Below, piece by piece: positions 25,516-36,680 of a stretch of DNA of 64,000 bases. Positions within the stretch are counted from its first letter, which is position 1. Each line of letters starts with the position of its first letter. The stretch lies in contig JAMPIT010000258.1 of assembly GCA_026261815.1 (NCBI GenBank), positions 13,135,501 to 13,199,500 on the forward strand, in the 5' to 3' direction. Under the pieces are notes generated by a model. The model ran no database searches. It saw only the letters and a program-made list of their open reading frames with translations, and was not told the origin of the DNA. A program made the position numbers and the translations under genes. The DNA is from Monarcha castaneiventris obscurior (taxonomy: Eukaryota; Chordata; Aves; Passeriformes; Monarchidae).

Positions 25516-28462
25516 CTGAAAAAACAAAAATCTTTTAAACTAGCTCTGCAACCAATAATGCCTTTTATGTATACTAAGATGGTAGAAACCATTAATAAAA
25601 TGCCTGTCAACAGCACATCTCCCTTTTCTCTTTAGCAAAAAAGGGAGAAATCATTAATTACAGTTTCTGTCACACACAAAAGACGTGGTTTTTTGTTCTG
25701 GTCTCTTAGCACTTTAACAGCATGAATTCACCTAGTGGCCACCTATTCTGCAAAATTTGAAAAGGGATGTGTCCTTATCCATCTATGCAAAACCTTCTGA
25801 AGACATTGCATGTCTGCCTGGGCAACAAACACGGTATTTTGGGTTGACACTGAAAAGGAGGATTATGAATATGGATAGGATGCAAATACTCCATCTATCT
25901 TAATCAGAATACAGGAATTCAAGCTGTTGTAGAAGGAGGGGGAAGGAAGGGGGAGAAGACCTTAGAAACCTAAGCTGTAGGGGCCTGATTCTGCTCTTAC
26001 TGGTGTCAGCTGGAGTTTTACCACTGAAAGTATTAAGGTCAGGATTGGGCAGTAAATTTAGAGGATCTCTTGTAAGGTTGTCATTTTACACACATTTTGT
26101 CATTTTGGTCTGCCAAACACATTGACTTTGATTGAGATTGCTTGCTCTGCTGAACTCATCTGTATTCTAAGTATTTTCTGGAAAGTGGACTTAAAAATCA
26201 CTACTGGCTTGTTCATTTCTCACATCTGAAAAGTATATAATTGTGTATTTTTTTAATATATTAAAAATTAAACAAAAAATTCACATGTTGCAAATTTGAA
26301 AGGAATGCATAGGGAGTTGCAAGCAATAACAGTTTGGGGGGGCAGACAGTTGTTATTTCAATTTCTCTAACTAGAATAATGTCAACAAAAAGGTCCCCAC
26401 TTTCTAGGTTTTTCCCAGCTCACCATTTCCTATCATTTAGTGGATGCCCGTGGTGAATGTAAAAGCAGAATACTAACAAAATGGCTTTTAAATTTTTTTC
26501 AATTTAATTTATTTCTGTAAACTTTGAGAATTGCATTTTTGTAGGTTTTGTTTTTGTTCTGTGCTATCTAAATATTTTGTGAAACCCATACAGAGGATTC
26601 CTCTCTCTTTTGAAAGAAGTCATCACTGAAATCTGGCAAATCATAAATCAAAATGTTTTCATAGTGAGCATATGAGACTTTTTTCAGCCTTCAGATCTAA
26701 TGAAAGAGAAAGCAAATACAATACTCTAATTCACGCAGAAGGTAAACATACATCTATTAGAGATTTCTGAAATGTGTCATTTATGTGTTTCAGTTTCAAT
26801 ATGTGTCTCATCAGTTGTAAATGAAAGGCCCAGCCTGTCTATTTGGGCCTCTTACAAAAATATCAGTCTGAAAAACAAAAAAAGTCTTAGTAAAATGGAA
26901 ATTTAAGACCAAGTCCTCAGCAGATATAAAACCAGTCTAGATGAACAGATTTAAGTATGTGTTTTGCATTATAAATGTGGAATATAAATCTAGAAATGGT
27001 GATTCAGTTTCTTGATGCTCCTAAATTTGGTGTCATCACTTACAATTTCTTGATTAAAAACATTAAATTGTACATGTTTTTTTCTATATTGTGGCTACAA
27101 GTGACCAATATTTTTATAGTCCCATATATGAATAAAATATGTGCTAGGAAAAAAAAAAAGTATCTTTAGCAAGTTCAGTGCCAAAGTTAAATGGATTCCC
27201 AGTAAAAGCCATGAGAAGTTTGTCTTCTATTTCTTCTATGCTTTTGTATTGAGAAGTCAAGACCTTTAATCACCCATAGGAATGTAAACAAGTAGTTTTT
27301 GCTCACATGTTTCACATAATCTGTTTCTATGATTATGTGCCAAAATCTGTAAGGACCTACTCCTGCGCAGCTGAAGTCAGTAGAAATCTTACCACACATT
27401 TAAAGTCACAAAAATTACAACTCTGTGTTTTAATAATCATCTGACTCTGAAATGTATGGAGTTAGTATATTCGAAATTTGCCTGAGCTGTAGTCCTCTTA
27501 CATGCATGACTGAACTTGAAATTTGTTTAATACTCTTTTTTCTTCACAATGTAGAGAAGTAGAAATCTGTGATGTTCTTGCTCAGATGTCAATGTGAAAG
27601 TTTTGTCAGAGGAGTCATTCATTTGGGGTTAGATGTCTGAGTATGGATGAGCTACATATAGGTTTTGATCCAGTAAAATACATTATTCACGTCACTGAGA
27701 CAAATAATATAATGCAGCTATTAATCTGTTGACTCTGAAACACAACAACCAAGCAGTCTGTGAGCTACACACACTATTTTTACCCTAGGTGTTTTTAAAC
27801 CTGTGGTGAGCAGAATATTTTAGTAGTATTGGTTAAAAATATCATATCTGAAAAATCTGGAAAGTATTCAGACTCATTTAATCTTTCACCAGGATTTAAT
27901 CAGAATAGTCTTATATCTCTTTTGTGCTTTGTCAAATGCTCACCACAATTTGTCTCCCCCCATGGTCGACTGACAGATTGAGCAAATAAGCAAAGAGCCG
28001 GAACATTTGACTGTAATTGCAATGTCAGCACTGTTAAACTATATTTATGAGAAGAAAGTTAGCACTGTGACATTAATAATTTCATCAGTCTTACACGTGT
28101 TTGCTTCATAAACAAGCAAAAGTTTTTTTTATTAATTCTCTGTGACCAATACTTTGGTCTTGTGAAATAAGGCCACCAATTCCAGTTTTGAAAGAAAAGC
28201 AGGTACAAAAAATTACTATGCTTGGGGAATTGAAAAAATCTTTTAAACACCTGTTGTAAGCCAAGCTCTATAAACTGTGGCTTTCCTGTCAATAAGCAAA
28301 AAAACAGTGACTAGAAACAAGCAATAGAATAAGCAGGGCTAGGAAGTGTAGTATTTTGTTGAGCTGTGCTGTAGCTCTAAAATCACTTTCAGCAGATACA
28401 TGAAGTCTTTTAGTTTTCCTTGACTCTTTAAACCACTAGATGCTCACCTGCACTTTCAGTGA
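25516..28462. other. Noncoding, with one old repeat copy
   Basis: Apart from the repeat at 25981-26050 and a possible fragment near 27350-27390 (gaagtcagtagaaat), nothing recognised. Confidence 0.5.
25981..26050. repeat. Degenerate palindromic amniote repeat
   Basis: It begins GGGCCTGATTCTGCTCTTAC and ends with a divergent reverse complement (AAGGTCAGGATTGGGC). Between them is 'tggtgtcagctggagttttac'-like sequence, the usual core of the 'ggcctgattctgctct' repeats of reptile and bird genomes. Confidence 0.45.
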
Positions 28463-28468
28463 TTTATT
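28463..28468 (-). terminator. Possible poly(A) signal AATAAA downstream of the tail-anchored gene
   Basis: AATAAA on the minus strand about 860 bases past the stop at 29332. Another AATAAA lies at 29344-29339, but it sits inside the last codons and so is an unlikely cleavage signal. Chance matches are common in AT-rich DNA. Confidence 0.2.
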
Positions 28469-29331
28469 GCACTATACCAAACGTAGTGGCAAATAAAGAC
28501 AGTTTGTTACTCTCTAATTTTGGGAGGACATAACACATAAAACTGCAGTAATATCTTGCCTGTATATTTCACTCTATAAGGGGAAACATAGGAGAGAACA
28601 TGACATGTATTAAAGAAGTAAATTACAGCATTGTGCTCCTTGGTCCAATAAACCACTGTTGGCTGTCATACCTCTGATTACTGAGTACTGACGTGTTGTT
28701 TTGCACTACAGCTTAATCAGCTGGGCCTAGACTGCTCCTTGGTGTTCATGTGCCCTAGGCAGTGTAAATGCTGTGATTCACATGCACAATCACATGGGCC
28801 TGTGCTGTGCACTTTATGCAATGGTGAATAAAATTATATGTTAGAATGATTGATCACATACTTCCTAGCTATTTAAATTATGAGAAAGTAGAGTTTAAAG
28901 ATACATGAAGTGATTTACAAAATTTTGAAGCTACTTGCATGTGTATTTAAACCATGCTGCTTGTGATTCTAGCACAGGTGAGATTGCCTCAATAGGCTTT
29001 CTGGTTATGCTTGAGAATAATGCAGCTGTCTGGGCTCTAGCATTTTTGAGGAAGCAGCCAACAGGCTGCAAAAATTAAACAGTAAGTGATGATGTTAATT
29101 TAGTATTCTTGTTGTCTTTTTGATTTGTAAGTAAATGTATATGTATACATACACCCAAGAAAACATGAACTACTTACACTTACTGTGCTTCCACAAAGTT
29201 GGAAATGTTCTGGACTCCTTGAAAGGGAAAGAGACTAGTCCCACATATGTTCTTTTGTTGTGTTCTCCCTTAATCAGTCATTAAAAGTGATTAATAGAAA
29301 GAGAATCATTGAAATAAGAAGAGGAATAATA

Positions 29332-30472
29332 TTAGGCATTTATTTCACTAAGGTCCACTAATTGCACCTCCCCTGAAGTTTCTTGTCTGTGCCTCAGGAA
29401 CAGGTAGATGATAAAGACTGTGAGGGCAGTAAGCAAGAGACCTGTTTCCATAGGATCCAGCATATTTGCTTTTGGCTTTAGATCTGCCCAGATGGTTTGC
29501 AGCTCCTTTAAGAGACGCAGTAGTGTGCTGTGATAAACTGAGCCATCTGGACCCAGCAACCTCCTGAGGTGTCTGCAGTGACCAGAGCAGCTAGTGTGGG
29601 CTTGTGTGATAGTTGGCAGATCACACACATGGAGAAACTGGGATTTCTACTCTTTAAGCAGTATCAATCACCAAAAAAAAAAACCCCAAAAAAAACGACA
29701 ACCAAAAAAAAAAACCAAACAAACACCCCCCCCCAAAAAAACAGAATCAAGAAAGGGATACTTTAATTTTAATGAAGCATCTAATAACAGTGGCAATGGG
29801 ATCTTCCAACAAATAGCCCACAGGAAGCTCTTCTCCTACAACCTGAGGACTATGGGAGTACTAAGATACCACATAATGACAACATGAACCACCTTACCTC
29901 CTTGCCAGCTATCACATCCAGAGACTGCTTTGATTTTTTCCATGAGTTTTTTAAGCCCTGAGCTGCTATAATATCTCTTCTCCAAATGTAAGTCTCCTGC
30001 ATGTCCGGCAATCTGACTATGGAAAGGAAGAGTAATAAAAAGCTATGGAAATTTCCTTAGCAAATGTTTTCTAGGTAATTACTATTCTCTGTATGTCTGG
30101 AAAGGCCAGGTACAGTATGCCTCATTGATGCTGACAGGGTAAGAATAAGTAATATTATGCACATGTGTATCTTTTATATCTATGTGAAACCTGGAATAGA
30201 AATTTCAGCACTGGACAGATTGAAAAAAAAAAAAACATCCACTATAAACTGAAGAAAAACACTCACAAAAATGTCATGAAATAATATCCGGATCACCTTG
30301 CACAATTGTCAGATTATAAAAACAGGCACACATGATGTAGCATAATTCATAGAATGGGCAAATCACAATACACTTACACTAAGGGCAGGATGTCTTGCTG
30401 GGTAAAGCATCTTGCCTTTGAGGTCTCTGGAACATCATCACCTTTTCTTTTAAGTGAAGACAGTTGAGCTCT
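29332..30472 (-). CDS. Three 3' exons of an unrecognised tail-anchored membrane protein gene
   Basis: Seen: exon 30472-30378 (acceptor ..aatttcag, donor AGT|gtaagtg), exon 30016-29898 (acceptor ..cttcctttccatag, donor GAG|gtaagg) and exon 29546-29332 (weaker acceptor ..gggtccag, stop TAA). Phases fit at both joins: the first exon leaves 2 bases and the second supplies 1, then the second leaves 1 and the third supplies 2. The other frames through the first exon are closed. The joined frame is 142 residues. A basic helical stretch (LKKLMEKIKAV) is followed by LLRLLKELQTIW, then a hydrophobic segment GLLLTALTVFIIYLFL at about 107-122, a basic RHR flank and a 20-residue tail ending LSEINA. Known: one C-terminal helix with a short tail is the layout of tail-anchored ER, nuclear-envelope or mitochondrial outer-membrane proteins. 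Inferred: this is such a protein, probably with further 5' exons, since the first exon begins in phase 0 without a start codon. A 43-residue micropeptide from the internal ATG of MLDPMETG is an alternative. Family not recognised. Confidence 0.6.
29671..29742. repeat. A/C-rich tract inside an intron of the tail-anchored gene
   Basis: A runs alternate with CCCC and a run of about nine C. It lies in the intron between 29897 and 29547, so on the transcribed strand it is a T/G tract upstream of the last exon. Confidence 0.85.
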
Positions 30473-33400
30473 CTGAAATTTGACCACATCACAAAACTAG
30501 GAAAGCTTTGCAGTATTTGGTGCAATTGATGTGTTCAGGTGAGGTCAGAACTGAGTAAGCATGAAGAATGAATCATTTGTCACCAAGAAGAGAGTCCAGT
30601 GGGAAAGCAGAAATGTATTCAGTGGGATAGTAATGGGGAATTCACATTACAGCTGCCAGCTTTGTACATGGCCTGTAAATACTTTGAAAGCTGCTTTCTG
30701 TGTATAAGCTTCACAGTCCTCAGGCTTACTCTGTCTTTTCAAAGGAAGATAGGTTAGAGGCCAGTTGGTTGGAAGACTTGTAAAACTTTTACTTTTGTAA
30801 ATAAGTATCTCTCCAGCCAAGCAGTGAGTTCACTGCCAGAGCAATACAGGGAAGCTCTTAGTGAGATAGTCTTCATTTCAACTGGCATATAGAAAATAGG
30901 ATTGCCTCATTTATTTCGTATGTCTGTTACTCTCATAACGTCTGCAAGGTGAAATGTAAAACTGAATTAGTTTGCAATTAGTTTCAGATCCTGATGTGAA
31001 TAACTTGAGTCTCTTGAACATACTAAAATATAATGTTTGTGCTCAGTAAAGTTAACATGGGTTTGTTATGTATTCAGTCCAGTTGGACCAATATATATGT
31101 GTACAGTACCCTTATTGTAGCTGTAATGTGAAGTTATTGTCCATCTATAGTTTCTGCAATAGTTGTGGTAATATGCCTCTTTTTCTCCTCTTTGCCTTAG
31201 TGGAATAACTATTATCCATGCTACGTTTTGGTTATGATATTTAGCAGATCAGTTCTGACATTTCCACATCTTAATCTTTCAAAACAGCTGAATACATGAG
31301 AAATGGCTGTTCATAAGAAGAAACAAGGATCCCCCAGTGCATTTCTTTCACTGTCCTGTTGCCATTGTGCAATTTCATTGACCTCCTGCCCTTTTCAGAT
31401 AACTGCTTTGTAACAGATACAGAATAAAGAGCTTTTTGACAGATGAGTTTATATTAATTTACTGTAAATGTCTGCTTGCACTGTAGTAAAAGACAGGTAG
31501 CCAGTAGGACTTACACAGTGATATTTGGTGCTGGTTTCCTACCCTCCCTACCTCCCTTCCCTAGCTGAGCCTGTTTCCACATCCTATGGAGGACCATTCA
31601 AGCAAGAAAGTCCTTTTTAGCTGCCATTCATGGCAAGAGTATTAGACTGCATATAGTTGGGCTGGCACACTCTCTGGCTGAGCCTCACTGATCAGATGAA
31701 TTGGTTGAGCCAGCTATTTCTTACATGCAAACAGAAAGAACTTGTTCAGTACAGTCACCCTAGAATGGCAGGCAGTGATTTAGCAAAGTGCATGCATAGG
31801 ATGGCCTTTTTAATCCTTGTTAGACTCTACAACACAGCACGTTCAGGAATGATGAGAAATGGCTCTCAGTTGTTCACAGCCTGAATTAAAAACCAGAATT
31901 TTATAGTTTGTTGGGGTTGCTGTAAGTGTATTTATATTTTGTTTATGCTAATGTCCCTATTGATATAAAAAGCTTCTTTTAACCTTTCCTTAAGATGAAC
32001 AACAATCCCATGTGATACGCTCAGATTAATGCTTCCTGCCTTTTTTTAGAATGAGCACAAAGTGGTGACTAATGACTTAACAGTAAAATTAATCTTATGT
32101 GCTCTGGCAGTATTATCTTTGTTTGGGAAATTAATATTAATGTGAAGACAAAATACACGATAACTGTAGGAGCACCTATCTGTCATCTGGAAGCAGGGGA
32201 AAGTATATTCTACACATAAGTGGAGTAAGCAAAAAGTTTATTGGAAAACTTTTTAGAAATGGGTGGACTAACTAAACATATTTGTCCATGCTCCTCATAG
32301 CTGGTATTTTTCATTAGTATATATTGTGTTAATTTTCTCTTGAAAGAACCACAAAAACACTATGATATTTTCAAGAATATAAATCTGGCATGGTCAAGCA
32401 TTTTTGATCTTATGCATTTCAAAAAAATACAGTAGCAGCAGAATTATCATGATTGCTTATGGGTTTTAGTGACACTGAAAATGAGAATTGCCAATAATCA
32501 CAATAGATCAGGGTGGAATTTTGGTTTTCAATTCTATTGTTGTCAAGGTGCTAAAAGATTGAAAAAAGTATTTCCTTTTTAGTACATTAGAAATATTTAG
32601 CTTCACAATTGTTTTTCTGTCTTTGTTCATAGCTAGTGAGTTTATTCAAGACACTTGTAAAACAGTTGTGAGGATGAAACTTTTTTTTATTCTTTGCCAA
32701 AATAAAGCAGGAAAACTTTCAAAATAATTAATATTAAAATTTATTTTTAAATCAAATGTAAAAATATAGAAGGGAAAACTTAACCAGCTACATTCATAGC
32801 TTAGAACATTCTACATGCTTAGAACAAAACTGAGCCTTTTCCAGCAAAATGTGTAGGGTTACATTTTGATATTTGATTCAAATCCCGTAACTTTTATGGA
32901 AAGTGAGGCACTGAAAAACATTATTAATTAATATCATATCCAACTCAAACTTATGTTCAGTATTTTATTTTAATGACAAACATTGCTGTTCCAACATTTT
33001 GAACATGAAATCAATCCTTCAAACAAATTATAGTAGCCAATCTCAGCACTGCAGGTTCTATAAGAATGTTAATCTTTTGTTGAGTAAAGGAAATGAATTT
33101 ATTTCGAGACTATGTGAAAAAAAACCAACAAACAATTGGAGAATAAAAAGTGAGAGAAAGCAAGAGAAAGTGAAATAAAAGAATGGAATGTCAGATCATT
33201 TATTAAAATAATAAGCAAACTTTGCTGCTGGTTTCTTCATAGTTACTGAAATAAAAAAAAAAAAATACTCCTTATATCTGCCACAGCCTTACATTTTAAG
33301 CCTTGGGTCCAGCACTGCCAGAAATTAAAAAGAATCATGAGGTTAATTTTTATGTTCCTTAAATCAAATTTTAATTTCATCACACTCTTCACATGCTTTT

Positions 33401-35161
33401 TTTTTTTTCTCTGTCACAGTACCTACAGATGTCAGAAGACAATAACAAATAAAACCTGATTCATGTCATTGCTACCTGGAGTGCTTTTGAAGAACTATTA
33501 ATTTGGAACTAATTTTTGCTATTAAATGTTTAGGGTAAGGGCCATATCACCAGTGGGTGTTAATTACCATAGATTTATCAGATTAAAATGGAGCAGATCC
33601 CAGTTCTCATAGAAGAGAACCTGAGTGGAAATGTCAGTGTCTGCTGGCACATCCTTTGGCTGAGGACTCCAGCTGTCTGTGCAGTGATGACCATGACAGT
33701 GCTCAGGTGTAGTCCTTATTGACTGGAAATTTGTACTGAGTCAAAATGAAATTATTTTAATTTACTCCAGTACAGCTGTACAGAATATCTTGTTATACTC
33801 CTCTCTTCATTCTTCCCATTCCTTTGTGTATACCTACCCATTCTAATGCTTCTGGCAGCACCACATCACTTTACCAGTAGTCAGTGCATCTTTGGACATC
33901 TGCAGGAAGGATCATAGCAATAGCTCTCACATGAGGCCCCAAAATCCCAGACAGTGACTGGAGGACACACAGGGATTGGTTTTACCCTGCATGTTACCAC
34001 TGAGCCCAGTGAGTCAGACTGATGCTTAAAGAGCTGTAAGATTCAATTGGGGCGTTTGGTAGTTCCTTAGGAAGTAAGGTGAGCAGCAAATATATATATT
34101 TCCCAGGTATATACCTGGGGAAACTTCCAGTGTGTGTGCTGCATCTCTTTCCATGCAAGGGAATTTTCTTCACATATGCATTCTTGAACTGAAAGTGAAT
34201 TGTCACCTACCATGGTGTGCTGCTACTTGTTTAGTTCTCTGCTACGGTTTGGAGTGCAATGTTCTACATCAATTAAAAACAGATGAGAGAACAGTTTAGC
34301 TGAAGACTTTGTTTCCTTGTAATCAACTGCAAAACAGACCAAGGTCATGTAACAGATTTCTTCTTCACTCTCACTTAGCAGAGAAGGCTGTGTGAATGCA
34401 AATTGCTTTATTGGTGGAGGGAATTAAAATTATAAAAAGCTAGGTTTAAAGAAGTGCAAAATCAGGACTGTGTCAGAATAGGGACAATATAATTGTGGTA
34501 TGGATTCCCATATGGGACTAAATTATCTAGATTTTACTAATGTCAGCAGTTCTATGTGACTGCTGGAATGCAGCCAATGTGCCACATTTGCTTCATTTTT
34601 TTAAGATGGTTCTGATTCTACACAACTTTAAATATGCAGAACGCTAAATTTGCTCTAGGTGTCATAGTGGCACTTCTGTGCTGCATAATTTTGCATGTTA
34701 ATTTTACTTAAGAGAAACATAAATGTAGCTTAGAATGTATCCTAATCCAAAGCAAAGTTACTATGATTTTGGTCCAGCTTATGATCTCCTCAGAAAAAGA
34801 CTGTTCAGTTCTACAGGCACATATCAAGGTTGTGTCCCTTTACAGAGCATTCCATTCAGTAACACTATTTTGTAGCAACTCAATAAAGCTGATAGTTTTT
34901 CTGGGTAATTACCCACAGCCCCCTGCAGGACAAATTAGCATTCATGACCTGAATAATGCTTACTAGAAAGAGTTCAATGGAATTTACTTAATCAGAATCA
35001 TTGCTTTCTCATGGCTACACTATTTTTAACCTAGTCCCTATTGTCTGCTAATAGCAAAAATCCTGTCAGTGCCAGGTCCAACTTGGCACAGGGTGTATAA
35101 AGAGAGGAAGATTATCCTCCTCAAAGGTACACAGTGTATTTTTAAAGCTTATGGACTGTAT

Positions 35162-35226
35162 TCTGCAGTCTTTCCTCAGACCTTGCTTAGGTAAAAGTGC
35201 ATTGAAGTCAGTGGGAGATTTTCCAG
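35162..35226. repeat. Partial copy of the CTGCAG..GAAGTCAGTGGGAG repeat
   Basis: Contains TTCTGCAGTCTTTCCTCAG and, 30 bases on, TTGAAGTCAGTGGGAGATTT. Both are landmarks of the same ancient palindromic family. Confidence 0.45.
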
Positions 35227-35409
35227 ATGACAGAGTGTTGAATCAGACATTACGAAAAGAATTGCGTATAAAAGAAGTTTGCAAGGCAGTCCATGGTCTA
35301 TAATTTCTGGTAGCCATGAAAAGCTGATAAAGAGGACTATCAGAGATGAATTTTCTTTTCTGGGTTTGTGCAGGAAGGAAAAGTTCCTGCCTGTTTTAAC
35401 ACATTTTGT

Positions 35410-35505
35410 AGGGTTGGTTTTGTTTGAGGTTTGTTTTATGGTTTGTTTTGTTTGTTTGTTTTTGGTTTGTTGGTTTTTTTTTTTGGTTTTTTTTTTGGGG
35501 GGGGT
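35410..35505. repeat. T/G-rich tract ending in an eight-G run
   Basis: About 95 bases of T and G with very few other bases, ending GGGGGGGG. Same class as the other strand-biased tracts. Confidence 0.85.
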
Positions 35506-36575
35506 CTTTTTAATTAACACTGATATTTTCCAAATTATATAAAATAAAGAAAGCTATTCCTTTGATGGTTTTGACAATTTGTGTTTTGCCTTCCACTTCC
35601 GAAGACTGTGTAACATGTCGAGGTTAGTGTGGCACAAGTGAGCCCTTCAGAGGGGCTCAGTAGAGCAGGCCAGGAGGATTGGAGAGAATTTCTGAAATAC
35701 TGCAGAGATTAGGAGTGTGCATGCACACACAGACACTCACGGCCACAACTCCCAACAAAACCAGAAAAACAGAAAGCAGGAAAGTTATGTGAAGTTGTGC
35801 TACTGTTTCCCATGAAATAGTTAATGCTTTAGCTGTGTTTTCCTTGTGCAGGATGTATCAATCACAGTAATAGGAAATGGGAGTTGAACCCAATTTGAAC
35901 AGAACTCAAGGGTTTTGGCAGTGTTGTCTGACCAGTAGCTTCAGTTTCTGGCCAAAGGTACAATTTTAAAGAAATCATGTGCATAATTGTAGTTCTCTGA
36001 TATATATAAAGGGCCCTGTTCACTTTCAAGCAAAGGTCATTTGCAGTGTGCGTTTGTGCAGTAAGATGTAGCTAAAAGCAAATTTTAATGACTGATTTAA
36101 TGGCCCTTGGATGTAGACCGTAGGGATTCTGGAAATACAGAAAACCTGGGAGAATTGTTGGGGGCAATAGTCTTAGTGAAAGAGAATATGTGAATGAGTA
36201 CCAATATATAACATACAAATAGCATTCAATACACCAAAAAACTATTTTTTGGTGTCTCTCTTCAGGTCAGCCTACAGGAGTCAGAATAATCCCAGGTGAT
36301 ATTAAGCAAGAAATGGGACAGGCTGAGTAAAACAACATGAAGTGTTGAGTAAAGAGAGACTCATCAAGGCCAAATTTATCCTCAGCTGTGTGTTAGCATA
36401 ATCCAGTTCAGGATGATCCTGACTTACTTGTTTTTGTAATTGTCAGGAGACATTAAGTAGTGCTGCTCTGTGAGGAATGGAGCAATAGCATTGCAGCCAG
36501 CAGTACATTTAATTGTTCATAGGTGCAAAAAAAAGGGAGTTGTCCTTTAGGTTATCATTTCTTTTACTTTAGCAG

Positions 36576-36680
36576 CACAGACTATGCCAGGATGTTTCAG
36601 GCAGAACATTTGCTCTCTGCCATCACCGAAGAAATACAGACTGCTCAAGGAAAGCAACAACAATTGCTTCCTCAGGGAGA
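36576..36680 (+). CDS. Candidate 105-base exon between strong splice sites
   Basis: Acceptor ..atttcttttactttagcag and donor GGGAGA|gtgagta bracket 105 bases on the plus strand. All three frames are open. The most protein-like (phase 2 in, phase 2 out) reads TDYARMFQAEHLLSAITEEI.. with a QQQ run, consistent with a helix. A GC-richer composition makes three open frames less surprising. It could equally be an exon of a long noncoding RNA or an untranslated exon. No other plus-strand exon could be joined to it with confidence. Confidence 0.3.
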
